Origin: Parabacteroides sp. TM07-1AC
GTDB taxonomy: Bacteria; Bacteroidota; Bacteroidia; Bacteroidales; Tannerellaceae
Assembly: GCF_003480915.1 (NCBI RefSeq)
Contig: NZ_QUKD01000001.1
Location: 1,040,973-1,104,972 of the forward strand
Length of the DNA stretch: 64,000 bases
Direction of reading: 5' to 3'
Shown: piece after piece, positions 9,052-20,000 of the stretch
Position numbering within the stretch: position 1 is the stretch's first letter
Layout: each line of letters starts with the position of its first letter
The notes under the pieces: model-generated
Database searches by the model: none
What the model was told of the DNA's origin: nothing
The model's input: only the letters and a program-made list of their open reading frames with translations
Program-made: the position numbers and the translations under genes

Positions 9052-10563
9052 CTATATTTCGCTATCCATTGCCCAATTCATTGTCCGTCCGACCGCCTTA
9101 TGCCAGTCTGTAAGTAAAGCCAGCGCTGTTTCAGGTTTCATCTTGGCGGTAAATATAGTATCGAGCGACCATTGCTCTTTCAGCTCATCCGTATCTTTCC
9201 AATAGTTCACAGCCAATCCCGCCAAATAAGCAGCCCCCAAAGCCGTTGTTTCAATGATGCTGGGGCGTACTACCGGACACCGGCTGATGTCTGCCTGAAA
9301 CTGCATCAGGAAATTATTTGCTATCGCACCGCCATCCACACGGATCTCCTTCGGTTTGGCCTGAATATCATTTTCCATCGCGATCAGTACGTCATATACC
9401 TGATAACAAATACCTTCCAGAGCCGCACGTGTCAGATGCGCCGCCGTCGTACCACGGGTAATGCCGATGATTGCACCACGTGCATACTGGTCCCAGTACG
9501 GAGCCCCCAAACCGGTCAGTGCCGGAACAAAATAGACACCGCCATTGTCGGAAACCGATTTCGCCATCTGTTCCGTTACCGGAGCATTCGGAATCAATCC
9601 GATACCGTCACGAAGCCACTGGATAACCGCACCGCCGACAAACACACTGCCTTCAAGCGCATAAGTCACCTGGTCACCCAACTTCCAGGCAATCGTCGTC
9701 AACAGGTTATTCTGCGAAAGTACTGGCTTGTCGCCTGTATTTACGATCATAAAACACCCTGTTCCGTAAGTCGTCTTCATCATCCCTTTATCCAGGCACA
9801 ACTGCCCGAACAAAGCAGCCTGCTGGTCGCCTGCCATTCCGGAAACAGGAATGCCGGTCTTAAATATCGGCGTAGAGGTTTCGCAATAGACCTCGCTACT
9901 GCTCTTCACCTCCGGCAACATGGAGGACGGGATCGTGAACAGATCGAGCAACTCCTGATCCCATTGCAAGGTATTTATATTGAATAACATAGTTCGGGAG
10001 GCATTCGTGACATCGGTAATGAACTGCGAACCCCGCGTCAGTTTCCAGACCAGCCAGGAATCGACCGTACCGAAACAAAGTTCTCCCCGCTCCGCCCGTT
10101 CACGGATACCTTTCACATGATCCAGTATCCATTTGACCTTTGTTGCCGAGAAATAAGCATCGATCACCAATCCGGTCTTTTGCTGGATGAAATCGGAATA
10201 ACCTTCCGCTTTCAGTTCCTCGCAGTAGTCAGCCGTCCGTCGGTCCTGCCACACAATCGCATTGTAAACAGGAAAACCTGTCTCACGGTCCCAGACAATC
10301 GTCGTCTCCCGCTGGTTGGCAATACCGATACAGACAATATGATCATCCGTCACGTCGGCTTTTGCCATCGCTTCCTTTATCGCGAGCGATTGCGTATACC
10401 AGATCTCGTTCGGGTCATGTTCTACCCAACCCGGCTTGGGGAAATATTGTTGGAATGTTTTCTGCGAAAGAGTGATGACCTGTCCCTGACGATTAAACAG
10501 GATGGCACGGGATGTTGTTGTTCCCTGATCGATAGCCAATACATATTTATGTCTGAAATTCAT
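9052..10563 (-). CDS. glpK: Glycerol kinase
   Basis: A 503-residue FGGY-family kinase that phosphorylates glycerol to glycerol-3-phosphate with ATP. Near the start it has [15 protein letters not shown] (ATP-binding). It also has the family segments [18 protein letters not shown] and [10 protein letters not shown], and the C-terminal domain motif [18 protein letters not shown]. Length and sequence are fully normal. No glpF or glpD is next to it, so it stands alone between the hydrogenase operon and the penicillin-binding protein. I found no convincing promoter for it. Confidence 0.97.
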   Translation of the reverse strand: MNFRHKYVLAIDQGTTTSRAILFNRQGQVITLSQKTFQQYFPKPGWVEHDPNEIWYTQSLAIKEAMAKADVTDDHIVCIGIANQRETTIVWDRETGFPVYNAIVWQDRRTADYCEELKAEGYSDFIQQKTGLVIDAYFSATKVKWILDHVKGIRERAERGELCFGTVDSWLVWKLTRGSQFITDVTNASRTMLFNINTLQWDQELLDLFTIPSSMLPEVKSSSEVYCETSTPIFKTGIPVSGMAGDQQAALFGQLCLDKGMMKTTYGTGCFMIVNTGDKPVLSQNNLLTTIAWKLGDQVTYALEGSVFVGGAVIQWLRDGIGLIPNAPVTEQMAKSVSDNGGVYFVPALTGLGAPYWDQYARGAIIGITRGTTAAHLTRAALEGICYQVYDVLIAMENDIQAKPKEIRVDGGAIANNFLMQFQADISRCPVVRPSIIETTALGAAYLAGLAVNYWKDTDELKEQWSLDTIFTAKMKPETALALLTDWHKAVGRTMNWAMDSEI

Positions 10564-10620
10564 GTTATATCACTTTATAATCAGTAAACCACTTTCCTTA
10601 GGAATAAGTTCAGTTTATCC

Positions 10621-10671
10621 TAAAAAAGGAACTCCCGCAAATCTAATAAATAATTTAGATTTGCGGGAGTT
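10621..10671 (-). terminator. Rho-independent terminator of the class A PBP gene
   Basis: A perfect 17-base-pair stem (10630-10646 with 10655-10671) encloses an 8-base loop. On the reverse strand the stem is followed by CCTTTTTTA. It lies 23 bases past the stop of the penicillin-binding protein gene and upstream of glpK, so it isolates the two. Confidence 0.88.
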
Positions 10672-10693
10672 GTATTTCAACTAATCCAGTCTA

Positions 10694-13039
10694 CTATTCA
10701 AACATTTTATCGATACCTCCTGCATCTGCCGGGATACTCTTTCGTTCTTCTTCCGTTATCGTTTTGCAAGGATCGGCATATTGTTCAGGAACATCGAAGT
10801 CTTCCTCTTCCGAATAACCGAGCGTTTTGTCGGCATACACCTTCTGCATGAATAAGCCGTAGATAGGCAATGCCATACTTGCCCCCTGCCCTTCCTGAAG
10901 ACGGTCGAAATGAATAGAACGGTCTTCTCCTCCGACCCAACAACCGGACACCAAACTAGGCGTGAATCCCATAAACCAACCGTCGGAATTGTTTTGCGTC
11001 GTTCCGGTCTTACCGCCCATCGGCGCCTTGATGCCATAACGGAAACGAACACGTCCTCCGGTTCCACCATCAATCACGCTCCTCAACATATATAACATCT
11101 TATAGGAAGCATCTTCCGGCAACACCTCACTCATTTGTTGATTGAAACTAGCTATCGTATTCCCATACTGGTCTTCGATACGGGTTACATACATAGGCTC
11201 GACGCGAATACCTTTATTGGCAAAGGTCGTATAAGCTCCTACCATTTCACCTACCGATACATCCGGTGTTCCCAAAGAGACAGAAATAACAGGATCGATA
11301 TTCCCTTTTATTCCAAAAGAATGCAACAGACGAACAAACGTATAAGGAGAAAGCTGCTTCATCAAATAAGCAGTCACCCAGTTCGAAGAGTTCTGCAATC
11401 CCCACTGCAACGTAACCATTTCACCGACCCTCTTGGCTCCGGCATTCTTTGGAGCCCAAAGTATCCCGTTTTCATCCGTCAACTTCTGTTCGACATGCAA
11501 CATTTCATCGCACGGACTAAAGCCTTCAATCATCGCCAACGAGTACAGGAACGGCTTAATAGTAGAACCCACCTGCCTGCGGCCGCCATTGATCATATCA
11601 TACTGGAAATCATTATAATCGATCCCGCCGACATATGCCTTCACATATCCGGTACGCGGGTCCATCGACATAAACGCCGTACGCAGGAAGCTCTTATGGT
11701 AACGGATAGAATCCCATGGAGACATAATCGTATCAACCGGACCGTTCCAGCTAAACACGCTCATTTCTACCGGCTTCTGGAACTCCTTACGCATATCGGC
11801 TTCGCTCATACCTTCCTTCTTCATCGCACGGTAACGGTCTGTCTGATGCATAGCGCGCATCAACATCGTATCCACCTGTCCGGCTCTCACATCACGGGAA
11901 AACGGAGCATAACTACGTCCTTTCTTTTCTTTGAAGAAAGCAGGTTGCAAAGTTCCGCCTATATGTTCACGAACAGCATCTTCGGCATATTGCTGCATAC
12001 GCGAATCAATAGTTGTATAAATTTTAAGACCGTCTGTATATACATTATAATATTGTCCATCCGCTTTCTTATTCTTATTACACCAACCGTATAACGGGTT
12101 CGTCTCCCATGCCAACGAGTCTTCCGAGAATTTCTGACCTTGCCAGGAGGCATAGCGCTTACGCTCCGGTTTCTTCGCCGTCAGGACAAGACGAAGATAT
12201 TCACGGAAATAAGGAGCTGGTCCGTCTTTGTGGTCCATACGGCTGAAACGGACAGTCAGAGGTAATGCTTTCAGAGAATCACATTCCGCCCGGCTGATAT
12301 ACCCTGCCTTTTCCATCTGATCCAGAACGGTGTTACGGCGTCCGCGGGTACGTTCATTCTGACGAACAGGATTGAAATAAGAAGGATTCTTACACATTCC
12401 CACCAGTGTCGCCGCTTCTTCTATCTTTAAATTCTTGGGGGTTGTTCCGAAATAGACACGTGCAGCCGATTGAATACCGACCGCATTATACAGGAAGTCA
12501 AATTTATTCAAATACATGCTGATAATCTCTTCCTTGGTATAATAACGTTCCAATTGAACGGCAATCACCCATTCGATCGGTTTCTGGAACAGGCGTTCCA
12601 TAAAGTTATCGGCACTCGGTGAGAAAAGCTGTTTTGCCAGCTGCTGGGTAATGGTACTACCACCGCCACCACTCTTCTGCATCAGGATACCGCGTTTCAC
12701 AACAGCGCGGAACAATCCCTGCGCATCGATACCGCTATGTTGTGCATAACGAATATCTTCGGTAGCTATCAAGGCTTTCACCAGGTCGGGAGAAAGATCC
12801 TTATAATTTGTCATGATACGGTTATCCTGACTATGGGCATAACTTCCCAATGTCTTTCCGTCAGATGAAATGATCTGGGATGCATATTTGTCGATAGGAT
12901 TTTCGAGCTGTTCCACCGGCGGCATATACCCGATAGAGCCATTAGCTATTGCGGTAAAAATCAGAAATACAGTTCCTACTGCTGCCGCAAACAGTACCCA
13001 GAATGTAATTATAATGCCTTTTGTTACTTTTGAAGCCAT
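10694..13039 (-). CDS. mrcA: Class A penicillin-binding protein (PBP1A type), bifunctional peptidoglycan synthase
   Basis: A 781-residue protein with one N-terminal membrane helix (about 8-31). A GT51 glycosyltransferase domain follows, with catalytic Glu94 in ATEDIRY and the GGSTITQQLAKQLF motif. A transpeptidase domain comes next, with Ser492 in GSTIKPF, SSNW, and KTGTTQN near residue 675. It polymerises lipid II into glycan strands and crosslinks the stem peptides in the periplasm. The C-terminal tail after the KTG box is short and acidic. The gene is transcribed alone, with a -7 box at 13062 and a strong terminator downstream. Confidence 0.95.
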   Translation of the reverse strand: MASKVTKGIIITFWVLFAAAVGTVFLIFTAIANGSIGYMPPVEQLENPIDKYASQIISSDGKTLGSYAHSQDNRIMTNYKDLSPDLVKALIATEDIRYAQHSGIDAQGLFRAVVKRGILMQKSGGGGSTITQQLAKQLFSPSADNFMERLFQKPIEWVIAVQLERYYTKEEIISMYLNKFDFLYNAVGIQSAARVYFGTTPKNLKIEEAATLVGMCKNPSYFNPVRQNERTRGRRNTVLDQMEKAGYISRAECDSLKALPLTVRFSRMDHKDGPAPYFREYLRLVLTAKKPERKRYASWQGQKFSEDSLAWETNPLYGWCNKNKKADGQYYNVYTDGLKIYTTIDSRMQQYAEDAVREHIGGTLQPAFFKEKKGRSYAPFSRDVRAGQVDTMLMRAMHQTDRYRAMKKEGMSEADMRKEFQKPVEMSVFSWNGPVDTIMSPWDSIRYHKSFLRTAFMSMDPRTGYVKAYVGGIDYNDFQYDMINGGRRQVGSTIKPFLYSLAMIEGFSPCDEMLHVEQKLTDENGILWAPKNAGAKRVGEMVTLQWGLQNSSNWVTAYLMKQLSPYTFVRLLHSFGIKGNIDPVISVSLGTPDVSVGEMVGAYTTFANKGIRVEPMYVTRIEDQYGNTIASFNQQMSEVLPEDASYKMLYMLRSVIDGGTGGRVRFRYGIKAPMGGKTGTTQNNSDGWFMGFTPSLVSGCWVGGEDRSIHFDRLQEGQGASMALPIYGLFMQKVYADKTLGYSEEEDFDVPEQYADPCKTITEEERKSIPADAGGIDKMFE

Positions 13040-13061
13040 CTTCTTATTCGCTTAGAAATCG

Positions 13062-13069
13062 CAAAGATA
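13062..13069 (-). promoter_or_regulatory. Candidate -7 box of the PBP1A gene
   Basis: On the reverse strand TATCTTTG matches TAnnTTTG, 22 bases upstream of the ATG at 13039. It sits just past the end of the yeiH-like gene. No TTTG at the right -33 distance is evident. Confidence 0.4.
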
Positions 13070-13074
13070 AGAAA

Positions 13075-14016
13075 TTAAACCAATAATATAACTCCCAGGC
13101 TAATTAAACCGATGAAAACCCAAAGCACCACCCCTTGCACCATCGGACGGACACCGACCTGTTTGATTACTTTTCTTGATAATCCGGCTCCGATAAGGAA
13201 GAGAGTGACAGTCAATCCCTTTTTTGCCAACCAAACCAACGAACCTGTCACTGTTTCGGGGATCGTTAAAAAGGTGTTGGCAACCATTGCCAAAATGAAA
13301 AAGAAGATAAACCAGGGGATAGCAATCTTACCACCTTTTTGCTTGAAGAGGAACATGGTCACGATCGTAATCGGAATAATCCACAAAGCACGCGTCAACT
13401 TAACCATCGTAGCGATTTCAAGCGCTTTCTCGCCATAAGCGGCACCGGCACCGACCACCGAACTGGTGTCGTGGATAGCAATAGCCGCCCACATGCCGAA
13501 TTGCTCCTGTGTCATATTGAGTAAATGACCGATAGGGGGAAAGATAAACAGCGCAATTGCATTCAGGATAAAGATCGTACCCAGTGCCATCGACATTTCA
13601 TTATCGTTAGCTTTCACTACCGGCCCTACGGCTGCAATGGCGCTACCGCCGCAAATAGCTGTCCCGGCAGAGATCAGATAAGCGGTTTTCCTATCCATCA
13701 TCAGGCGTTTGCCCAGATATATACCCAACACCAGTACAGCCGCCACCGACACAATGGTGAAAAGCATGCCTTCCTTCCCTGTCTTCAGCGACTCGTGCAG
13801 ATTCATACCGAACCCGAGCCCAACGACCGAAAACTGTAGCAGATATTTGGATGTCTTCTTACTAAACTTAGGAAAAGGCTGCCCGGCTGTCATCCCGAGT
13901 GTAAGCCCTAGAAACAGGGCTATTGCGGGCGATATAAAAGGCATCAGGCATAAAATAAAAAGAAGAATGAAAAGAGGTTTGTTATACTTCGCAAGCACTT
14001 GTTCAATTGTGTTCAT
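13075..14016 (-). CDS. YeiH-type putative sulfate exporter family membrane protein
   Basis: A 313-residue polytopic membrane protein with about ten helices. It is of the YeiH/UPF0324 family, annotated as putative sulfate exporters although the substrate has not been firmly shown. Family segments seen are LTLGMTAGQPFPK, GTAICGGSAIAAVGPV and AAIAIHDTSSVVGAGAAYG. It lies next to O-acetylhomoserine sulfhydrylase and close to a LysR regulator. YeiH genes are often paired with a LysR gene (YeiE/CysL type), which fits a role in sulfur metabolism. Its own promoter is at 14056-14088. Confidence 0.88.
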   Translation of the reverse strand: MNTIEQVLAKYNKPLFILLFILCLMPFISPAIALFLGLTLGMTAGQPFPKFSKKTSKYLLQFSVVGLGFGMNLHESLKTGKEGMLFTIVSVAAVLVLGIYLGKRLMMDRKTAYLISAGTAICGGSAIAAVGPVVKANDNEMSMALGTIFILNAIALFIFPPIGHLLNMTQEQFGMWAAIAIHDTSSVVGAGAAYGEKALEIATMVKLTRALWIIPITIVTMFLFKQKGGKIAIPWFIFFFILAMVANTFLTIPETVTGSLVWLAKKGLTVTLFLIGAGLSRKVIKQVGVRPMVQGVVLWVFIGLISLGVILLV

Positions 14017-14055
14017 TACTATAATATCTTAGTTATCCTTATATTTTTGACGGCG

Positions 14056-14088
14056 CAAAGGTAAATTTAAAAAAGATATCATACCAAT
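14056..14088 (-). promoter_or_regulatory. Candidate promoter of the yeiH-like gene
   Basis: Reverse strand: ATTG (14085-14088), 21 bases, then TACCTTTG (14056-14063), a full -7 match with a one-base-off -33. The start would lie about 35 bases upstream of the ATG. Confidence 0.55.
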
Positions 14089-14144
14089 CACATTATGGAA
14101 TAGATGATAACTTGAAGTTATAACCCTCCTTTCATTCTGATTGT

Positions 14145-15431
14145 TCAGATTTTGGCAAGCGCCTCTTCCAAATCAGCCAGCAAATCCTCAATATGTTCCG
14201 TCCCGATCGACAAACGAACTGTTCCCGGATAAATTTCCTGGTCTACCAGTTCTTCGGCACTCAATTGAGAATGGGTCGTACTTGCCGGATGAATAACAAG
14301 AGATTTGACATCGGCAACATTTGCCAACAAAGAGAAAATCTCCAAACTGTCGATGAAGCGGTGTGCTTCCTCCTGACCGCCTTTCAGCTCGAAAGTAAAA
14401 ATGGAACCGCCGCCTTTGGGAAAATAACGTTTATATAAAGCATGGTCGGGATGATCCGGCAGTGACGGGTGGTTTACCTTTTTCACTTTCGGATGATCTT
14501 TCAGAAAATCCACGACTTTCAAGGCATTTTCCACATGGCGTTCCACACGCAAAGAAAGTGTCTCCAGCCCCTGTAATAAAATGAATGCATTGAAAGGACT
14601 GATGCAGGCTCCGGTATCACGCAAGAGGATAGCACGAATACGGGTAACATACGCTGCCGGACCGGCAGCATCGACAAAACGTACGCCATGATAACTCGGG
14701 TCGGGCTCAGTCAGTTGCGGGAATTTGCCGGAAGCGACCCAGTCGAACTTACCGGAATCGACAATCACACCACCCAGCGATGTGCCATGCCCGCCTATAA
14801 ACTTGGTCGCAGAATGTACTACGATATCAGCCCCGTACTCGATCGGACGGATCAGATAAGGAGTTCCGAACGTATTGTCGACGATCAAAGGCATCTTGTG
14901 GCGATGGGCAATATCAGCGACTACCTCTATATCTATAATATTGGAATTAGGATTTCCCAGGGTTTCAATGAAGACAGCCTTTGTATTCGGTTGAATGGCT
15001 TTCTCGAAATTCGACAGGTCAGCCGGATCGACAAAGGTGGCGGTTATCCCATAAGCAGGCAATGTATGCGCCAGCAGATTATAACTACCGCCATAAATGG
15101 TTTTAGCAGCAACGATATGGTCACCGGCACGGGCAATATTCTCAAATGCATAGGTAATAGCAGCAGCACCGGAGGCTACAGCCAGCCCTGCTACACCACC
15201 TTCCAGGACAGCTACCCGTTGTTCAAAAACACCTTGAGTCGAATTAGTCAAGCGTCCGTATATGTTACCCGGATCCTGCAGACCGAAACGGGCTGCGGCA
15301 TGTGCCGAGTTATGAAACACATAAGATGTTGTCTGATAAATAGGAACTGCACGTGAATCTGTTGCCGGATCTGCCTGTTCCTGTCCCACATGAAGCTGTA
15401 AAGTCTCAAAATGCAATTCTCTTTTTGCCAT
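14145..15431 (-). CDS. metY: O-acetylhomoserine sulfhydrylase (Cys/Met metabolism PLP enzyme)
   Basis: A 428-residue PLP enzyme that joins sulfide to O-acetylhomoserine to give homocysteine. The PLP lysine is in [16 protein letters not shown]. The segments [17 protein letters not shown] and [25 protein letters not shown] mark the MetY/CysD branch rather than cystathionine gamma-synthase, which is usually about 380-400 residues. Neighbours are the YeiH-type transporter and, divergently, an Lrp/AsnC regulator whose start is 178 bases away, so this regulator may control it. I see no SAM riboswitch in the leader. Confidence 0.93.
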   Translation of the reverse strand: MAKRELHFETLQLHVGQEQADPATDSRAVPIYQTTSYVFHNSAHAAARFGLQDPGNIYGRLTNSTQGVFEQRVAVLEGGVAGLAVASGAAAITYAFENIARAGDHIVAAKTIYGGSYNLLAHTLPAYGITATFVDPADLSNFEKAIQPNTKAVFIETLGNPNSNIIDIEVVADIAHRHKMPLIVDNTFGTPYLIRPIEYGADIVVHSATKFIGGHGTSLGGVIVDSGKFDWVASGKFPQLTEPDPSYHGVRFVDAAGPAAYVTRIRAILLRDTGACISPFNAFILLQGLETLSLRVERHVENALKVVDFLKDHPKVKKVNHPSLPDHPDHALYKRYFPKGGGSIFTFELKGGQEEAHRFIDSLEIFSLLANVADVKSLVIHPASTTHSQLSAEELVDQEIYPGTVRLSIGTEHIEDLLADLEEALAKI

Positions 15432-15476
15432 GATCGTATTCTTTTTAGTTTAACTGATTATCGAATTATTCACCAG

Positions 15477-15508
15477 CAAAAGTATAATACATGGAAATAT
15501 CAAACAAG
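15477..15508 (-). promoter_or_regulatory. Candidate promoter of metY
   Basis: Reverse strand TACTTTTG (15477-15484) is a full -7 match. CTTG (15505-15508) is 20 bases upstream of it, and a TTTG lies at 15501-15504 with shorter spacing. It is 46 bases from the metY ATG and overlaps the region of the divergent lrp promoter. Confidence 0.55.
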
Positions 15509-15512
15509 AAAT

Positions 15513-15543
15513 ATTGATAATACAGAAAATAACCCTATTTTTG
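15513..15543 (+). promoter_or_regulatory. Candidate promoter of the Lrp/AsnC gene
   Basis: ATTG (15513-15516), 19 bases, then TATTTTTG (15536-15543). It lies back-to-back with the metY promoter, with only four bases between the two -33 regions. A regulator bound here could act on both genes. Confidence 0.6.
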
Positions 15544-15609
15544 CATCAGTACACAGAATGAACAAACCGGATAATAGTTAAAATACCCCCAATAAAAGAA
15601 TTTTATTCT

Positions 15610-16071
15610 ATGGAGACTCTTGATAAAAAGGATTTGCAGATACTTCGTACGCTGCAGGAGAATGCACGATTGACGACGAAAGAGCTTGCCGCCCGGGTAA
15701 ACCTTTCGTCCACACCTGTTTTTGAACGTCTCAGACGTTTGGAGAACGGGGGATATATAAAGAAGTATATCGCCGTATTGGATGCGGAAAAGCTGAACCT
15801 GGGCTTTGTCGTCTTTTGCCGCGTCAAACTCAGTAAGCTCAATAAAGAGATAGCGACTGATTTCACACGGATCATACAGGAGATACCTGAAGTAACCGAA
15901 TGTTATAATATATCAGGCAGTTACGATTACCTGCTAAAGATACATGCCCCCAATATGAAGCATTATCAAGAATTTATCCTGAATGTCCTGGGAACGATCG
16001 ACAGCCTGGGATCACTGGAAAGTACTTTTGTGATGGATGAAGTAAAACACGATTACGGTATCCATATCTGA
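15610..16071 (+). CDS. Lrp/AsnC family transcriptional regulator
   Basis: A 153-residue regulator. The N-terminal helix-turn-helix (LDKKDLQILRTLQENARLTT, then ELAARVNLSSTPVFERLRRLE) is followed by the RAM/AsnC effector domain with the GSYDYLLKIH segment. Lrp-type proteins form octamers or larger discs and sense amino acids. It is divergent from metY, so methionine or homocysteine synthesis is a plausible target; this is inference. Its stop is 2 bases from the stop of the convergent LysR gene. Confidence 0.92.
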   Translation: METLDKKDLQILRTLQENARLTTKELAARVNLSSTPVFERLRRLENGGYIKKYIAVLDAEKLNLGFVVFCRVKLSKLNKEIATDFTRIIQEIPEVTECYNISGSYDYLLKIHAPNMKHYQEFILNVLGTIDSLGSLESTFVMDEVKHDYGIHI

Positions 16072-16073
16072 CC

Positions 16074-16958
16074 TTATTTATAGGCTTGCATATACCGGAT
16101 AAAACTCTCCTCCAGTCCGCCGCTCTGCCCTTGCAACTGCACAAAGGAGAACATACGTTCGGCTGAAAAGTCCGTGATATCGATCACTTTCAATGAACCC
16201 GACATCAGTTCGCGGGTAACGGCACGCACCGATACGATCGCAAGGACATCCGAATTTTCAAGAAACAACTTGATACTTTCGGTACTTCCCAGTTGCATCA
16301 GCACATTTAACTGAGACAATTTGATCTGATGCTCGGCAAGCGTAGATTCCAGGACAGATAATGTTCCCGAGCCATTTTCACGGAGCACCAGCGGCAGAGT
16401 GCAAAGCTGCTCCAGCGACAGTTCTTCAAAATGGGCGAGCTTGCTGCCGGTATGTGTAACTACCACCAACTCGTCTTTCATAAAAGGCGTATAGTGGAGG
16501 GAGCTCTGGCGAATCTTCCCTTCCACCAGCCCCAAAGTGATCTTTCCTTCACACAAAGCCTTTTCGATATCATGGCTGTTACCGTTCAGCAAAGAAGCGC
16601 GTATATCGGGAAACTTCCTGATAAAAGAAGATAATATAGGAGGCAAAACATATTGGGCAATCGTGGTACTCGCCCCCAGGCGCAGGTCGCCGCAGATATT
16701 ATCGGTCAGCAGATTCATCTCGAAATCCAGTTGCCGGTAAGCGGCAAGCAACGTATTAGTATGCGACAAAAGCAATTCCCCTGCCCGTGTCAGCACGATA
16801 CGGCTACCGGTACGGTCGAACAACGGCATCTTATACTGCATCTCCAGTTCATGAATATGTTTGCTTATAGCGGGCTGGCTTATATACAACTCTTTGGAAG
16901 CTTTCGTAAAGCTCAGGTTAGTCGCTACGCTGTAAAATACCTTCAGGCGAAAATCCAT
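16074..16958 (-). CDS. LysR family transcriptional regulator
   Basis: A 294-residue LysR protein. The N-terminal winged helix (FYSVATNLSFTKASKELYIS, QPAISKHIHELE) is followed by a periplasmic-binding-protein-like effector domain with the RLGASTTIAQYVLPP signature seen in the CysL/YeiE and CbbR groups. The YeiH-type gene is only 2 kb away, though not adjacent, so sulfur metabolism is a reasonable guess. It is divergent from the AsmA-like gene, with two -7 boxes in the 87-base gap. Confidence 0.9.
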   Translation of the reverse strand: MDFRLKVFYSVATNLSFTKASKELYISQPAISKHIHELEMQYKMPLFDRTGSRIVLTRAGELLLSHTNTLLAAYRQLDFEMNLLTDNICGDLRLGASTTIAQYVLPPILSSFIRKFPDIRASLLNGNSHDIEKALCEGKITLGLVEGKIRQSSLHYTPFMKDELVVVTHTGSKLAHFEELSLEQLCTLPLVLRENGSGTLSVLESTLAEHQIKLSQLNVLMQLGSTESIKLFLENSDVLAIVSVRAVTRELMSGSLKVIDITDFSAERMFSFVQLQGQSGGLEESFIRYMQAYK

Positions 16959-16992
16959 ATTCCTATATTCTTTTAAATAAACTTATCTGGTA

Positions 16993-17022
16993 CAAAGATA
17001 TGGGTTTATTTACATACTTTTG
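16993..17022. promoter_or_regulatory. Divergent -7 boxes for the LysR gene and the AsmA-like gene
   Basis: TATCTTTG on the reverse strand (16993-17000) points to the LysR gene, and TACTTTTG on the forward strand (17015-17022) points to the AsmA-like gene. The two promoters face apart and their upstream elements must overlap. The -33 elements are poor on both sides. Confidence 0.45.
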
Positions 17023-17045
17023 TATGACCAATACATGAAGACAAT

Positions 17046-20000
17046 ATGAAGATCAATAAAAAAGTAGTTACAACTATTATCGTTATTGCTGTTACCCTGT
17101 TCTTTATCCTGCCGGGTATCGGCTTCAGTATTCTGAACTGGGGTGTTCTCCCTCCGGAGAAACTGACTCCGCTCGTCATCGAACAGACCAATAAATTCCT
17201 TGATGCCCACCTGGATTGCGAACGGATCGAGCTTACTTATTTCGAAACATACCCGCATCTGGGCATCCGGCTTACGAACGGTCACCTGATCTCGCATGCT
17301 GCAGAAGACTCTACTGCGCACGAAGAAGAACTGGCCATTCCATCCGATTCGTTGCTTGCTTTCAAAACAGCCGTTATCTCCCTCCGGCCAACCGACTTTC
17401 TTTTCGGCGGCAAGATAACCATCGGCGAGTTTAGCCTCGAAGAACCCCGCTTCTACGGTTACGTCAATAAAAAAGGGGCTGCCAACTGGGATATTTATTC
17501 CAGTGAACCCGATTCTGCCGAGACCGACAAAAAGCCTTTGCCACCTATCGACCTGCAAAAAGTCCGTATCTCAAATGGCCGTTTCACTTACGACGACCGT
17601 GAAGCAGACTTATTTGCCGAGATCAACGGTTTCTTCCTTAACATGGACGGCTCGCTGACCGACGGGAAGAACAAGCTGGACATTGAAACCGGCTCTACCT
17701 CTATTCTTTTCAGTAGTCCGACCTATACATTAGAAAATAAACTGGCGCTGAAGCTAAAAAGCCAACTCCTGTTATCCGACAACTTCAATACAATCACATT
17801 GAACGATGCCGAATTGCTGGTAAACAACCTGCCTTTTACAGCCAACGGTTCTGTCAGCAGCCTGCCGCCGCTGAAACAGACCAAAATAGACATGGAAGTC
17901 GGACTTAAAGTATCCGATATGAACGATCTGCTGAAATTCATACCCGATGCCTACTTCCAACACAGAGAAAAAATAGAAGCTAAAGGTGCAGTCATCGTGG
18001 AAGGTAACATACATGGTTACCTGGGCGACAGCATTGTCCCCTCGGTCAACCTATGCTGTAAAATAGAGAATGGCTCTTACCACGTCAAAGGTCTCAAACA
18101 GGGGATCGACACCCTACAGATGGATATGGACCTCCATCTGAACGGCATGTATCCCGACTCTTCTTTCGTCTCGTTGGAACAACTGACATTAAAAGGTCTG
18201 ACAACATCCCTGAATATGAACGGAAAAGTCACCAATCTGCTGACTTCCCCCAATATAGATACAAATATTAAAGGAAAGATAGATTTCACACGGCTGGCAA
18301 AAGAATTCCTGAACCCGGACACCCTATTCCTCCAGGGAGTAATGGATGCCGACCTTTCTGCCTCGTTCAATGTGGATGACCTGCTGAACAGCCAGTACGG
18401 AAAAGTACATGCGTCAGGCCGTTTGAATATCGATACATTGAAAGCCTACAGTAAACCGTTGGGAATGGATGTCTTTATTACCAATGCAGCTTTCTCGGTC
18501 GATTCGACCCAGTTAAGTAGTTCTTACCTGGAAAATAAGGACCTGTTAAGCATAACACTGTCCGTCGACAGCCTGAATGTCAAATATCAGGACGATATCA
18601 GTACCAACATCAGCCGATTGGCTATACAGGCAAAAACATCACCGGTAATCGATACGACAGCCGTTATCCCAATGACAGCACAGTTAAAATTCGATTATCT
18701 GCGTACCCGTCTTCCCGACTCCGTATGGCTGGTTGCCGGACAGACTGTTATGAAAGGCGGCATCAAATCATCCGCATCCAACAAACTCATACCGACTGCC
18801 GGAGCTACCATCTCTGTCGATACCCTGCATTATTTCATTCTGCCAATGCGTACCGGAATGATCCTCTCCGGAAATACATTTAATATAGAAGCTCTTCCCT
18901 ACCGGGATGCCATACGTCAACGCAGGCTGGCCCGGACCGATACGACTACGCAAACAGCGACAAGAGTAGCACGTACACGCCGTCCAAGAATACCTGGTCA
19001 GGTACAGGCAGACACAACCGATGTGACAACGCAGTTATTACGTCGCTGGGAAGTACGTGGCAGTCTTTCGTTCAACAAAATGCGCGGATTCAGCCGCCTG
19101 CTGCCTCTACCGATGAGAATAGATCAGACAACCATGAAGTTCAACACCAACGACATTACACTCACCGATGCACACCTGCATCTGGGAAAAAGCGATTTCA
19201 TGCTGAACGGAGAAATAAAACGTATCCGCCAAGCCATGTTGCGAGGAGGAAAATTACAGGGCAACTTCTCCCTGACATCCGACTATATCGACTGTAACCA
19301 GCTAATGAAAGCGATGAACTCTGGCATGCAATATTCGGAACAACATGCCGCAACAGCCGACCAGTCAGCTATCGACGAAGAAAATCTCGTCACAATGGAT
19401 ACCCATACATTGCAGGATTCCATTGCTACAGCCACATTAGACACGACAGACCGGGTATTCGTTATCCCTGCTTATCTGGATATGACGCTTCATACAGATG
19501 CGAAAAAGATCGATTTCAAAGATGTCGAACTAAGCAATGTTCTTGGTGAAGTGATCATCCGCGATCAGAGCATCAACCTCAGCAATCTCAAGATGGATTC
19601 GAATATCGGTCGTGGAAATATGACTATGTTCTACACGGCTAAGGATGAAAGCGGTGCTTCTGCTGGTTTCGATCTCGATCTGGAAAATGTCATGGTCGAG
19701 AAATTAATCGGATTATACCCCGCCATCGATACCCTGGTTCCTATGTTACGTTCTTTCGAGGGTGTAGTAGACTGCCAGATCACAGCCACCTGCAAAATGG
19801 ACTCAGTAATGTCACTCGATCTCCCCTCTTTAAATTCAGCCTGCTATCTGCATGGAGAAAATATGGTGCTGCTCGATGGCGAAACTTTTACGGAAATATC
19901 CAAGACGCTTATGTTCAAGAATAAGAAACGAAATGTGATAGACAGTATCTCCGTAGACTTGGCCATTAAGGACAATAAAATCGAAGTATTCCCTTTCCTG

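Noticed and set aside
9172..9987. 271-codon forward open frame
   Set aside because: Antisense to glpK; no motif.
11135..12094. 319-codon forward open frame
   Set aside because: Antisense to the PBP1A gene across its transpeptidase domain; no family features.
14056..15610. SAM or other riboswitch upstream of metY
   Set aside because: The leader is only about 40 bases from the predicted start, too short, with no conserved core seen.
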